Shown: piece after piece, positions 22,901 through 34,760 of the stretch
How positions within the stretch are numbered: position 1 is the stretch's first letter
How the letters are laid out: each line of letters begins with the position of its first letter
The notes under the pieces: generated by a model
What the model was told of the DNA's origin: nothing
Databases searched by the model: none
What the model saw: only the letters and a program-made list of their open reading frames with translations
Translations under genes and position numbers: made by a program
Assembly: GCF_954871325.1 (NCBI RefSeq)
Contig: NC_088775.1
Span: forward strand, 25,397,561 to 25,461,560
Reading direction: 5' to 3'
Length of the DNA: 64,000 nucleotides
Origin: Gordionus sp. m RMFG-2023
Taxonomy: Eukaryota; Nematomorpha; Gordioida; Chordodea; Parachordodidae

Positions 22901-25900
22901 CATACATCGTTAATTGTTTCTTAGCCCATATATTATTTTAAACTGTATACCCCCCCCCCTCATCACTTTTCTCTTAAGGCATCACGAATCACGCCATGAC
23001 CACAACACCTGTCATCACCGGGACATCATGAAAGCTGCCGATGTCATTAACTCCAAAAAGCGTCAACTTTTAGCCGTCCAAAATAACACAAGCTTTGCCT
23101 TTGCTTACGACAATCCCGAATCATTTATCAACGAGGTACCACCCGTACCACCACCAACCTCACGTGAAACGGACGTAGGCACTCCTGCGGTTGATCTGAA
23201 TTACTTGTCCGATCAGGTTTTTTTTCTTTACTCTATTTCGGAAATGTTACATTATTCTACCATTCAAAATATTTTATGCCATTTTTTTATGGCATTTCGT
23301 ATTGAGTGATTATCATTATTAAGCTACTTCTTTATTTTTAATTTAATTATGGTATATTCAAACCTATGGTCTCATGGAAAAGAATTATACGCTTTGCCCC
23401 TGCGTGGTGCGAATATGATTGTAGACTATATCTTTATAGGTTAATAACCAAAGAACATATGAGTTGGTACAAATTCAATTTTTTAATATTTTTAGGCGTG
23501 AGCCTGCCCCGAAATTTTTAATTAAAGAAAATATAAATTGAACTTTTTTTGTAAAAATCACCATTTGCTTTGTCCTTATCTCTAGTTAAGGTCAACGATC
23601 CGGTCCTAGAGCGGACTGGAATGTTTATTTTTCATTCTGGGCTTGTCATTCATTAATATTTAAATTTGCCTTATTATTCAATTATATAATTTTTAGTAAA
23701 TTTTTGTATATATTCTTTTCTAGAGGAGTTACTTTAGTTTTTGTGATTTTTTTTACTTCATTTTCATCTTGGAATATACTATGAAAACAAAATGTTTGTT
23801 AAAAAAAATATTTTACTTTTAAATTAAATAATTGTATTATTTAATATATTATTCATTCATATTTGATATTGTTAATATAAAATACTTTTATATTTAATAA
23901 AATAATAAAACAATAAATGATAACGTATATAAATATACATCACTTTATATGTCTTATTTTTCAACACTGAACTCGGTCTAATTCTAATAAAATTTTAGGC
24001 CCGCGTTTGGTCCAGAATATTTAAAAATTTAGGTTCTAATTTGAGTAGTCTAAAAAATTTCTCCATCAGCCTTCAAGAAATATGCAATATGTCCTGGGAA
24101 TAGAAGCTATGCATGCCTTGAAAAAATAAATCTAATTTCGATTTCCAAACACGTATTGTTTAGGATTTATTATAATTTAATCGTATTTCATATATTTTTT
24201 TTATAAATAATCATATATATATATATAACACTTTTGGCAAATTTATCCTTTTTTATAGGTCTTGTTAGATTCAACTAATCTCCCGGTTAATAAAAACGAT
24301 CAATACAATGGCGCCTTGGTTAAGACGAAAGATCAAATGAATGAATTCGAAAATAAGCAAACAATGCAAGTCGAATTTAGGGGCAATCGTTCCCTACCGC
24401 TTTGTGGTAAATTATTTATTTTATTAAGTGATCGATTTTTAGCTAATTACCATAGGCGCTGACTTCATGGGGGCAGCATGGCTCTCGCTCCCATTGACAA
24501 ATTTCTATCGAGACTTTCCCTCCACATAAAAATTGATGAATTATTATATCTTATCTATAAATTAAACATAAAGAAAAAAACATATATTATATTATTTATA
24601 TATTGCCATGCTCTTTCCCCTCTTCTCACTTGCTCGGCCTCCTTAAAAAAAATAGATGAATTATTATAAATAATTCATGAAAAATTTCCAATCATGGAAA
24701 AAAAATAAATCACGGAATCATTTCGAAAACAAATCCATGAAAAAGTCAAGCACCGCATTGATTAAAATAATATCATCTATTATTATCTTGCAATAGAAGG
24801 GTTGGCATCAAGATCGCACATGATGAAAACTTAAATTTTATGCAATTATTAAAGCTAAGCTGAGGATAATTTGGAATTAAAAGAATGTTGATACAGTAAC
24901 TACAAGTGAATATCACATGATATAATAACTAATGAAATTTTCACCATAATGTCTTACTTATTGCAAAGGAGAATTGTGAAACCTTATAAAATCTGCTGCA
25001 TTCTACTCGATCATTGCAGAATTGCTGATGAAACCATTGATATATCCACCATAAAAGAGTCGCTTTCGTGTCTTATTATGTGGAAGAGGATTAGATAAAT
25101 AAAATAATTTTTGGATTTTATATGGGAAACAAATTCTTAGTATTTATTTATCTTAACCAAAAATATATCTACTTAGATATCCTTTAGACATCAAAAATTG
25201 CGGATGCCAATTTTGTGATAGACTCTTTAGCGCTAGTGGAAAGATATTAGTTTTACAAACTTGTCTTAATAATGAAAATTTTATGGTTCATTGTGAATGG
25301 CACATTCATTAAATCTTGTGGTACAAGATTTATTTAATACTTGAAAAAATAAAATTTACCATTTTTGAATATTTTAATGAATAATTTATTATATATGTTT
25401 GAAATTCTCCCAAATGCTTGGAGATATTTTATTCCATCCATGATGAGAATGAAAATCACTAATTTATTATTTATCAGTTTTTTAAAACTATTATTCATAT
25501 TTGATTTGTTTTTCATATTCGTAAATTTTGAATAGGATATATTTGACTACCATTTGTTCAAAATATTGCCACCTACTATCTATATTGGATCTTAAGTCAA
25601 ATTCGTTAATCATATATAGTTATTACTTATTAGTAATATAGAAATTTTTAAGAAAGTAGATATGTTAAAATAAATGTAAACATATTACACAAATACAAAT
25701 AATACGCACCTAGGTTTTTTTCTAAAATATATTTATTTTTACCAAAAATTATACACATTTTTTAAATCCTCTTCTTTCTTTTTTAAATTATGAAATTATT
25801 AATTTTTTTCATAAAGGTTTTATAAATATATTAAAAATTTTTTAAATAGTAAATTGGAGATTTTAACTGGAGTTTCTCATAATTATCTTCAAAATGGGAG

Positions 25901-28900
25901 TTTACGATTTATATCCATTATACCTTATATCTCTTTCTTCATTTTTGTCATCACGTTTGATGAACAACGTAAAGTAATCAATCTTCTTTTATCACTCTCA
26001 AAAATAACCTTTTAAAGTCGGCCTTTACTGCTGGGTATCTTTGGCCGTGCTCGAAGCTGATTTACCAAAAGTTCATGAATGCTTGTTTACCAAGTTGTAA
26101 CCTAGGACCTCTTATTAGGTGAACAATTAAGAGTTGCCTTTACGAGTGAATTGGATTTAACATCGTTTAACCATTTCCATGCATAAATTGTAAAATGTAT
26201 GATAATTTCAAAGGGATACATGGTCTTAATTCCGTATATATGTATATAGTTAAAGCAGACAGGCGAAGCATGCCATGATTAATTCAATTATTTAGCCATA
26301 ATCTTAAGAGCTCACATACCATAGAGTCGGCAAATTTATCATCAGATGATAGATAGCCTGAGGCTAAATGATTTAACTTCAATATCTTGGACTTCAATTA
26401 AATCCTTTATTTGGGACTTCACATACTTTCCAAAAATGCTAATTCGATTCCGGTTCATATAGCTGAGAAAATTCTAAATTAACAAATTATGTCTTTTTAG
26501 TTTTTACCAATCGTTATCTCTTCCATTGTACATATGTCTTGCAGAACTTTAAAATTTTAAAAAAATATAGGAGACAAAATAAGAGACCAGGAATTTTATT
26601 TTTTGAAACAAAAAAATTCAAATACTATTTTAAAATGTAATTATTCCACTGCCATTTTAATATAATGAACTTTGATTGGAATATAGTTATATATTATCTA
26701 TCAAGTATAAAGAAATATAAGTTATAAAATTTTTTTTGTTAAATTGAGTTAATTTTTTAAAAAAATTAATCTTGCCACATTCTGTTAAAATGATTTTGAA
26801 AGCATGATTTGCCTTGTTTTTTCCCCGTTTTTTATATTTAAATTTTTTTTACATCCCTAGAAATAATCTTTATATTATGTTTCCTTTTTAGATTTTTAAT
26901 TATTTTTGTAAAGAACTTTGATTGTAAAGAAATACGAGGCAAAGTTCTTATATAAAATAGTAGTGTTGTTAAACGGCTCGATCTGAACCGATTTTTAAAA
27001 ACGGCTAACTCAATATTTTAGCCAGAAAAATATTGCATAAGTCTCGAGATTTCGTTAATTGATGTTAAGCAATATCTTAAGGCTTGCATAATAATTTTCC
27101 TAATAAAATATTGAGTAAGCCGTTTTTAAAAATTGGCTCAAAATGAGCCGTTTAACAACACTATAAAATAGTAACATTCTGGGTGTATAACTACATGTAA
27201 TACCTCTCTAACAACTTTGCGCATATAAGCAAAATGCCACAACTACAAAAAGAAAGGTTAAAGATTATTTAAAATAAATTCCTAAAATAATACAATTCAG
27301 GTCTTCAAAGCCTTTCCATATTCCTTATAGTCGGTGATATAGCTCACAACATCGTGGACGGCATCGCCATAGGAGCTGCTTTCTCCTCTTCCATCAAGGA
27401 AGGCCTTTCTACGTCTTTCGCCGTGTTTTGCCACGAACTACCCCACGAATTAGGTTAGTAGACTTTAAAAAAAAGTACTAATGTTAAACTTGTCTTAAAT
27501 TTTGTTCTTAATTTTGAATTGAGCATTCTTCAGATTTTTTGTTAAACGATAACGTGTTACTTTTTTTAAATGGCGAGTAGTGCCTTTCTTTTTATGCAAG
27601 GTAACGAGTAACGGTAATTCGTTCCTTTTTTAAACGTAGCTAGTAACGCTTTTCTTGTTTGATGTAACATGTTTACAGCACTGTTTTTTACAATACAATG
27701 AACAGTCGGTGGAAGACATGATAAATAAATTGTAATAAAAAAATTAAAGGAGACTTTGCCGTTCTGGTTTCGACGGGAATGTCTTTCAAGATGGCCCTCG
27801 TGGTCAACTTATTCGCAGCTTGCACCAGCTTTTTCGGACTTTACCTCTCGCTATCGATCGCGTCGTCGATAGAGGCCCGAAAATGGATATTCGCTATGAC
27901 CGCTGGAATGTTCCTTTACGTTTCACTTGTTGATATGGTTTTTATATAATATTTACTTATACACTCGACAACATCATGTTCCATCAGATTTGCTAATTCA
28001 CGCTTAAATGGATTAAAAGGTTTTGTTGAATAGGGACTTTAGGATTATTCTTACTTTTTAGAGTTTGGCAGTTAGGGTGGCAAAAATCGATTTATTTGAT
28101 TAAATTGCTTTTTTTATTTAGACAATTTTTTATAAAATAAACATTATTTTAAAAAATTATGCTTTGGAGAAAGTTAACTCATGATGCAAAGTTATTAATG
28201 GAACATGTATTTATTTTATTACAATATATCTATTTTCCTGTGTAATTTATGAATAAATAGTTCATTGTAAATTAGCAATGTTGACTAAAAAAGTATTTTA
28301 TCATGTTTGATCCTTTATTTATAATATTATATTATCTGTTTGTATATTGTTTTGCGGCTATAAATTAAATATTTAAAGTATCGATAATTTATTTTCTTGT
28401 TGAAATAATATTCAAATATTTTTTTTCCAATTAACTTTTACCGAGGGATATATATATATATATACACACTTATAAATTGTAATAAACATTATTTTATTAC
28501 CACTTAAATAAATATCTTTAATTATATCTACTACTGTCTTAAAATCACTACAAATGCCCTATTTTTTTAAAAAATTATACCTGGCCTTGCCCAGATTTTT
28601 TTAAAATTGGCGATTTAATATTTGGTTTTAAAATATTCGACCTTGCCTGGGTATTTTTTTTTAATTTTAGGCCCTGCCCAGGTATATTTAAAAAAATTTA
28701 GGGCCGGACCTGCAGGTCTGATATTAATTTATAATTAAATAGGGCAGCAATAAATAAAAATACTTGATATTTCCTTTAATTTTAAGAATATTAAAATGAT
28801 TTCTATAAAAGTTTATTTGCCAAAAAAATATAACATAATATATGAAATGATTTATATTAACAAAAAATATCAATTATTTAAAACTTTATGCAATATGTAG

Positions 28901-29546
28901 TTAAATGTTTTTATAAAATTCATTTCGAAAAAAATTGATTTCATTATGCCAACCCTACTGTTTCTATTAAAGAATCTATATTCCTATTTCTTTCTATAGC
29001 ATATAATTGATTTATTGGTCGGTGTTGATCGATAAAAATGAAGACTACATATTAAAGCTTTTCAATTTTTAGTTTTTTTATCCTTATTTTTGTTTTTGCC
29101 ATCATAATTAATTAATAAGCCACAATCTTTCATAAAGTTAACTTATTTATTAGGTAAAATGAGTGGTATAGATGTCCCAGGAATAAATAATATTATGTGA
29201 TTGAAACGAAATAATTTGGTTTTAAACTCAGTCATTTCAAGTGTTTCCTATTTTTTTCTTAAAAATTTTCCTATTTCGATGATGCGAAAGGATTATGATA
29301 TCGCATTATTATATGGACTTAAAAAACCTATTTAATCTAATAAATTTCTCAACTCCCTTAATATTTGTAACTAAAAAATACTATACACATCATTCTAAAT
29401 ATTTTTTTAAAAAAAATTAGCTGCCGGAACTTAGGGAAATCAAGGTTGGATCTCAAGCCTGGTCACTATTCTGTCAAAACCTAGGGATAATCGTCGGGGT
29501 CGGCTTGATGCTCTTAGTGGCGCTATACGAGCATCTTTTGTTTTGA
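16747..29546 (+). CDS. LIV-1 subfamily ZIP zinc transporter (SLC39 family), 7 exons
   Basis: ZIP proteins of this subfamily move Zn2+ (and sometimes Fe or Mn) into the cytosol across the plasma membrane. Exons are 16747(or 16766)-16935, 17174-18321, 22979-23216, 24259-24406, 27301-27453, 27750-27937 and 29421-29546. All junctions are GT/AG and all phases agree, giving about 729 residues from the first ATG. In order the product shows TM1-TM2 ending [13 protein letters not shown]3, a long His-rich cytosolic loop, [13 protein letters not shown] in TM4, [10 protein letters not shown] in TM5, and three closing helices. [10 protein letters not shown] marks the LIV-1 group, and the sequence around TM1 and TM4 is most like SLC39A4/A12. 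The usual N-terminal ectodomain is not seen, so the 5' end is unresolved: an acceptor at 16764-16765 would imply upstream exons. Introns are full of transposons. Confidence 0.92.
17174..18321 (+). CDS. ZIP transporter exon: TM3 and long His-rich cytosolic loop
   Basis: The acceptor follows 'atcaattcag'. It opens [15 protein letters not shown], then [19 protein letters not shown] into TM3. [16 protein letters not shown] and a long Ser-, Lys- and Asp-rich disordered stretch follow, including DDDDDGG. The loop between TM3 and TM4 binds Zn2+ in family members and tunes transport. Here it spans over 400 residues across exons 2-4, longer than is usual in vertebrate ZIP4/ZIP12. The donor is CATAG/GTGCGA in phase 2. 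GC-richer codons contrast strongly with the flanking introns. Confidence 0.9.
18322..19599. other. intron of the ZIP gene, left part
   Basis: Intronic AT-rich sequence with no recognised element before the hAT boundary at 19600. Confidence 0.5.
20476..22564. mobile_element. MITE-C-family element with exact 8-bp duplication, nested
   Basis: It starts AAGGGCTGCACCGATATTAC and ends TTGTAGTTCTA (reverse complement TAGAACTACAATGATCC). It is bounded by ATTAATAT at 20468-20475 and at 22565-22572. Interior GATCGG, CGGCCGATAT and GATATT blocks link it to the element at 14000-14606. It carries the gypsy-type fossil at 21130-22400, so it grew by insertion. It is itself inserted in the hAT shell 19600-22822. 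Confidence 0.75.
21130..22400 (-). mobile_element. Ty3/gypsy-type retroelement fossil (partial pol)
   Basis: On the minus strand, pieces of a gypsy-type pol appear in the normal order: reverse transcriptase (about 22380-21700, with [18 protein letters not shown] and EYLGYKI blocks), RNase H (about 21500-21415, [11 protein letters not shown]), and an integrase-core piece (about 21400-21150, ISPYHPRS). No LTRs, gag or protease are recognised. It is incomplete, broken in many places and old. It lies inside the MITE-C element 20476-22564. Confidence 0.8.
22979..23216 (+). CDS. ZIP transporter exon: loop, second His cluster
   Basis: The acceptor follows 'ttttctcttaag', just after a C9 tract that supplies the polypyrimidine run. 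The split Arg codon (AG/G) continues into [15 protein letters not shown], another metal-binding-like cluster, then a Pro-rich VPPVPPPTS segment and DLNYLSDQ. The donor is CAG/GTTTTT, phase 0. Confidence 0.87.
23217..24258. other. ZIP intron with MITE-D-like fragment
   Basis: Near 23583 'TAGTTAAGGTCAACGATCCGG' resembles the MITE-D terminus at 30833 and 35262. No matching right end was found. The rest is AT-rich. Confidence 0.35.
24259..24406 (+). CDS. ZIP transporter exon: end of loop
   Basis: The acceptor follows 'ttttttatag'. The exon encodes a hydrophilic stretch starting [14 protein letters not shown] and ending GNRSLPLC. The donor is GTG/GTAAAT in phase 1, and its last G joins GT of the next exon to make Gly. 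It has no motif of its own and is supported by phase and by bridging the loop to TM4. Confidence 0.75.
24449..25320 (+). mobile_element. hAT transposon remnant (DUF4371/ZMYM1-like) in a ZIP intron
   Basis: The left boundary is suggested by CATAGGCGCTGACTTCATGG followed by G-rich sequence. Near 24995-25085 the plus strand shows YSIIA and, in another frame, [19 protein letters not shown]. This matches the conserved 'SIIADET-DIS-KEQLS' block of ZMYM1-like hAT transposases. The gene is frameshifted and otherwise unreadable. The right terminus is not seen. Confidence 0.5.
25321..26960. other. ZIP intron, no element recognised
   Basis: AT-rich. A less AT-rich patch at 26010-26460 has no readable frame or RNA signature. 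Confidence 0.4.
26961..27163. mobile_element. MITE-A copy with exact 8-bp target-site duplication
   Basis: The ends TAGTGTTGTTAAACGGCTC and GAGCCGTTTAACAACACTA are perfect or near-perfect inverted repeats. They are flanked by TAAAATAG at 26953-26960 and 27164-27171. At 203 bp it is the cleanest copy of the family here. It lies about 140 bp upstream of the TM4-TM5 exon of the ZIP gene. Confidence 0.95.
27301..27453 (+). CDS. ZIP transporter exon: TM4-TM5 with metal-site motifs
   Basis: The acceptor follows 'atacaattcag'. Encodes [20 protein letters not shown], which includes the TM4 HNxxDG metal-site residues. [19 protein letters not shown] follows, the TM5 HExPHE motif of the LIV-1 group. 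The donor is TTAG/GTTAGT, phase 1. This exon is the strongest family evidence in the gene. Confidence 0.95.
27750..27937 (+). CDS. ZIP transporter exon: TM6-TM7
   Basis: The acceptor follows 'aaaattaaag'. It continues [19 protein letters not shown], then a helix ending [10 protein letters not shown] and [18 protein letters not shown]. This matches the conserved DFA-LL-GM and [10 protein letters not shown] blocks of the family. The donor is ATG/GTTTTT, phase 0. Confidence 0.93.
28545..28720. mobile_element. degraded GC-module MITE in the last ZIP intron
   Basis: GC modules (cctggccttgccca, gaccttgcctggg, gccctgcccagg) alternate with A/T tracts. The right end GGGCCGGACCTGCAGGTCTG matches the element at 11248. 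The left boundary is unclear. Confidence 0.5.
29421..29546 (+). CDS. ZIP transporter last exon: TM8 and stop
   Basis: The acceptor is 'aaaaaaattag'. The exon completes the DM/LPEL block and encodes [20 protein letters not shown], then LLF and TGA. The short extracellular C-terminus is usual for ZIPs. No clear poly(A) signal can be singled out in the AT-rich sequence after it. Confidence 0.93.
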   Translation: MPELREIKVGSQAWSLFCQNLGIIVGVGLMLLVALYEHLLF

Positions 29547-30832
29547 ATATTTTAACATTTTCGTTTGTTTTTTATCCGTTATACACATCAAACAAATAAC
29601 AATAGTTAGTTTGCATTATAAAAAGGAATATAAACTGAAATATTTGTTATATATTTTTTTTATATAGATTAATTTTTTAAAAAAAAAGAAGATCTTGGAA
29701 ATTTTTGTTTCCGCCTACCAATGATCCTATTTTTTTTAAAAGATAAAACGATCCATTTTTTTATAAACAAAAATATCATTTAAAAAAATATATTATATAA
29801 ATTGTAGATATTATTATTAATAAAAAATTTAAACCAATCAAAATTAGAAAAAGTTTTTTTTAACTAACCGCGTCACTGTCATCTGTAATTGATTGAATAA
29901 TCTTATTTTTAGATGTTCGAATAATTTACTGTATTATACAATGTAAACTTTAGAAATATCCATTAAATATTTTTAAGTTGGTATTTTAATTTTGTATCTA
30001 TATTATAAATATACAATATTGTTATTTTCTTTTGTTTTTCTTTATTGCAAAACGGTCCATTTTTTTAGATATCATTTTATCCAGTATGCTTGTTAAATCT
30101 TGCGTTATACCTTATTTTACTTACACATATTATTCATATCCCCCCCCCCCCTCTTCCCTCAAATTTTGACTTATTTATGGATTTTAAACATTTTATTATA
30201 GTCAATTATCCCTTGTTTTTTAAATAGAAATTTATTGTACTGGGCATAATAAATATATATTTTTTATGAAATAAAACTTTGCCTTATTTTTAACAACGGC
30301 GGTTTTATGAAATACATAAAATTTAGAGGAAACGTTAATTGACGAGTGAGTAGCAGCACTATTTTAATTAATATTTGATTTGTGAACTTGTTTCAGGACC
30401 GTAAATACAAAAAAATCTAATATAAAATTTGGATCATATGATAAACGTACCAAGTATAATAAGTCCCATTTTTACCTCCTGTTTATTAATTAAAAACTAA
30501 ATCAATTTGAATATTAAATTTGTGAAGGAAAGGAGTAAGGAAAAAAAGAGGAAAACATAATTTTGTTTATTCTTTTATAAACATTGCGAGAAACAATGGT
30601 TTAATATTTAAGCAGAGTTATGCAGCTGTCAGGGCCAACCCGGATTTTTTTAAAAAAAATTATTAAATAAGTAAATTTTTTTAAAAAAAATCCGCCCAAC
30701 CCGGCTAAACAAATTAGTCTCCACCCGTTTTCTAATAAAAAATTAAGCTTGAGCTCCTACAGCTTGGATTTGCATTTTAAAATATACATTTCTATGAGCA
30801 TTTGTTCTAAATCTCGCAATTTTGGCCCTTAT
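29547..30832. other. region 3' of the ZIP gene, no gene seen
   Basis: AT-rich, with a C12 run at about 30140 and a small patch at 30625-30770 carrying 'ccaacccgg' and 'cccgcccaacccgg'-like modules that may be another MITE-B relic. Confidence 0.4.
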
Positions 30833-31259
30833 TAGTGAAAGTCAAAGATCGGTCCTATCATGCGTTTTTTGGGGGGACTGCGGTCTGGACCACTTTTTAA
30901 TTATTTTTCAGTCCAGGCAGGTCTTTTTTTAATATTGTATTTAATTCTTATATTTTTGTAGGGGAGTAACTTTAGTTTTTATAAGTTTGTTTTTATTTTG
31001 CAATGATATAATATGAAAACGAAAAGTTTGTCAAAAAAGAATATTACATTTAAATTAAATATTTGTATTTTACATTATTCATATAATGAACTTTTATACT
31101 TAACAAAATAATAAAACAAGAATTAAAGCGAAAATATTTTTAAAATAACAAAATTTAAAGAATAGACCCTGGACTGGTATTTTTAATTTGAATCACGGTT
31201 TGGACAGATCTTTTATTTGTGGTCAAAGTCCTTATCGGTCCGGACCATGACCTTCACTA
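30833..31259. mobile_element. MITE-D element (TAGTGAAGGTCA-type ends)
   Basis: The left end TAGTGAAAGTCAAAGATCGG and right end CCGGACCATGACCTTCACTA form imperfect inverted repeats. 'ggtcctatc' and 'cggtctggacc' blocks lie within. No clean duplication flanks it. Related left ends occur at 23583 and 35262. Confidence 0.6.
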
Positions 31260-31599
31260 CTTTTTAGATAAATAAATTTGAGAAAATAAAATTTTATTTT
31301 AATAAAAATAATCTTAAAATATGTTTAAATGTCACAAGATCATGTTTCCTCTGATAATTGCAAAAAAAATCGCCAAAATTATTTTTATACATAAAATATT
31401 TCCTTGATATATTTTTTTAATTTTCTTAAAAATTATATTTCCTATACTTAATATTTCTGAATTTTAAATTTATTTGGTTAGAAATACAAGTTTCATACAA
31501 ATTCGGCATTAAATAAATTAAATTTTGAAATAAGATATATTTAATAATAATCAAATAGATTTGCATCTAATATTAAAGCAATAACTTTTGTAAAATTAG

Positions 31600-32160
31600 G
31601 CAGATTTCACACCATCACAGTATGAAAAGTTTTTTTTATAGTTTGTTCTTTTATACTGTGAGTCCATCTACCAATCCTCCATCGTTCGAGTTTTGTTTCT
31701 CTAGCATTTTATTTTTTAATCAATAGCTAGATTGATGGATGTTTAATGACAACTAGATTGGAAAAATGATTGTTGCATTGCAAGTATGCTATTCATCAAA
31801 TAGAGTACTCAGATTTAAATTTCAGTTTTCCGGTGAACATCTAGCCACATTTCGACGTGTCTGGGTTATAAAATTTCCCCTTGCGATCTCTTGTCTTAAT
31901 ACTCCATTGACATAATTTTTATCAAAACAGTCGTGAATATCAGTATCATATTAGAACTAACCATTCTTATGGATGTCGTTGCATTAGCCATATCACCTAA
32001 TGGAACAAAGTCTAAGCAGTTCTTAATGCCTCTGGAAATTTAGAGTTATCACTCCTGTATTAGATTTCTAGACCTAGTTTCTGAATTTTTCTATGTCTAC
32101 TTTGACACAAATGAGCACCTTCTGATTTCGATATCCCCTAATTTAAAAAAATATAGTGTG
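31600..32160 (-). other. less AT-rich stretch, possibly decayed coding sequence of unknown kind
   Basis: Base composition is more balanced than in the surroundings. Minus-strand frames give fragments such as NATTSIRMV and QEIARGNFITQTRRNVA that read like decayed protein. I cannot assign them to a family. A transposase relic is the simplest guess. Confidence 0.25.
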
Positions 32161-33239
32161 AATGATAAATATATTAATATGAGATACGCTTTGCCTAAGT
32201 CATTTCGCTTAAAAAAGTATCAAAATATTTAGCACTTAATTTTTTTTCAATTTACCATAACAATCGCTCATTTATATTAAATTTGGTACATTTTCGAGCT
32301 TTTAGGTATTTTGCTAGTACTTTTGCTAATTTACTATTAATTTTCTAATTGACTATATTTGCTCATTTATTATTAAATTAGGCTACTTACTATTATTTAT
32401 GGTCTTTTAGGCGAACCGACATTTTGCTAATTTGTTAGTATATTTTTGCTCATTTATTATTTTTGGCTATTTACTATTAAATCTGGCCTAAAATACTACT
32501 CAAAATTTTTAAGAATTGTATAACTTTCCTGAGTCTTGAGAGATACGAAACTTATCCCAAATCTCCATTAAATTTTCAAAATATGGTTAAATTTTCCATA
32601 TTAATATCAAAATGTCTGATAAAGATGATTTATTAATTCTATATTTGATATTTTTCTATCAAAAATTTTACAAATTGCAAAATTTTAACGATAAAATGCA
32701 TATTGAAAATTTTCTTGATCCCTAGATCTAAAAAACTACATAAATATATTTCAAAATACTCCATATTATTTATATATTTTTGGCATTTTGCCAACATAAG
32801 TCGTGATATCTCAATAATTACTGTATAAATGTTGGTTTCGATATTTGATACCAACAGTTATCAAGATATAATAGAGATATGCCTATAGTTGAAGAATTGG
32901 CACTAATTTCACATGTAATTTTGTAGAAAGAGTACAAAAATTCTTCAGTCTTTTAATAATTTGACTTCTTCGCTATAATGTAAAAATTGTCATTAATACT
33001 ATGTTTGCCCAATTTTATTATAGCTTATATAGTCTATAGAATCAAACAAAAAATTAAATATTATATACCATTAATACCTTATTGATTTTGTTGAGGATAA
33101 GATATTTTGAATTCCATTTGGTAACACAACACATCTAACGAAATTTTACAATTGCAAATATACGACAAAATCCTACATCAAATAAGGACTTTTATGGACT
33201 TTTTTCACCAACAACTTAACTTTTTCCAATTCTGTTGAG

Positions 33240-34500
33240 ATAGTTGATAGTCCTTCTTTACGATTAGGAAGAGAAATATAGATATATGTAATGAATTAAT
33301 TTAAATAAAAAAATATTATTAGAATTAAATTTTTATAAATTTATAAAAGTAAAGTTAATTTTGAATTGTGGAAAATATAATAAAAATTTGGGAAAGTCAA
33401 ATGATTTTGTTTAAGAAGAATTTTTTTATAAAAGTTGTTTTACAATAAATATTTAGGTATTTAGCAAGTTAAAAGATAATATAGAGAGTAAGGTATGGGT
33501 TTAAAAGGCTTCATTTGTCTTAATTGAGCTAATTAAAATAAGTAATAAAAAGTAAAACTTAGGTTAAAAAGAGTGTATTTTTTTAGTTTGGGTTTATTTT
33601 TTTAAGGTTTATTTTAGAAGTTGGTGATTAAATGGAGGCACTATTATATATTACTGGGATAAAAGTTTACTTTTGGAGATTTTTTTGCGGGAACCATTGG
33701 ATATGGTGGGGTAGTAATAATTTTTAGTATTATATGTTTTGATTTTAACTTTTAAACGTAGTGTTTTGATAATAAATTTTATTTTGTATTATTTTGTAAG
33801 ACTTAACATTAAATGGAGTAAAGGTATCCATCAAAAAAGAGCCTCACTTAATGGACAGGAAAGATTGCTTGATATTTAAATTTTGGATCTATAATGAGAG
33901 AGAATAAAAAATTTTTGAAATATAATGTGAAAAAAAGGAATATTGTGATAATACTGATATTTTTATAAAAATGATGAAATGAAAATTATAGATATGAAAC
34001 ATTTTATGGTTTGGAAATATAGAAAAAGAACAATTGATAAATTAAATATGAAGAATAATGTGATGAAATAAAAAGTATGCAAATCACAGATATGAAAGTT
34101 AGAATTAAAAATAAGTAAAATTAGATATTAAACACGTGTTAAGATGGATTAAAAGTCAAGAATGGGTTATAGATAGTTCAAAAAATATTGTAAAAAGTTT
34201 ATGTATATGCATGCGTAATATTGTATATATATATATATAAGGTTAATAATGAAAGAATATATTAGATAATATTGGAATATTGTTTAGTTTTGGAATTTTG
34301 GTATATAAATATGTAATACTATTATAGACACAAAGAAAAGGGAAGAAAGAAATGGAATCCATCATAATAAAAAGATGAATAATTGATCAGATATTTTGTG
34401 TTAATATCTGAAATTTAGGATTATGACTGATAAGGAAGAAGTGTATCTGAGGTAATGTTAAAAGGAAGGAATAAAGAATACATTTGGATATAATTTAAAA
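33240..34500. other. C-poor, strand-asymmetric stretch
   Basis: The + strand is strikingly poor in C and relatively rich in G and A here (for example 33480-33740 and 33840-34130), unlike flanking sequence where C and G are balanced. No open frame of note. It could be an RNA-templated element, a non-coding transcript or a replication/transcription skew. Confidence 0.4.
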
Positions 34501-34534
34501 AAAACACATTTGACTGACTTTTTTTACTGTAAAT

Positions 34535-34760
34535 ATTCTGTCTAATCAACTACAATGATTATGTCCAATCAACTACAATGATGCTCGATTAATAATACCA
34601 AGCTTAAGATAGAATGATCCTGACTGATCAATGATGTTATGGATCAATTATGTTTTGACCCACTAACCGTTAAAATTAAATGATAATCAACAGTACAATA
34701 TCAATCAAGCTATGACCCAATCACTGTTAATTAAATGATATTCAAAAGCATCATGACAAT
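34535..34760 (+). repeat. short dispersed repeats
   Basis: AATCAACTACAATGAT occurs twice (about 34547 and 34567). Degenerate 'atgatattcaa', 'atcaatcaa' and 'gacccaatcactgttaa/gacccactaaccgttaa' pairs follow. They look like degenerate subterminal motifs of a transposon end. Confidence 0.4.
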
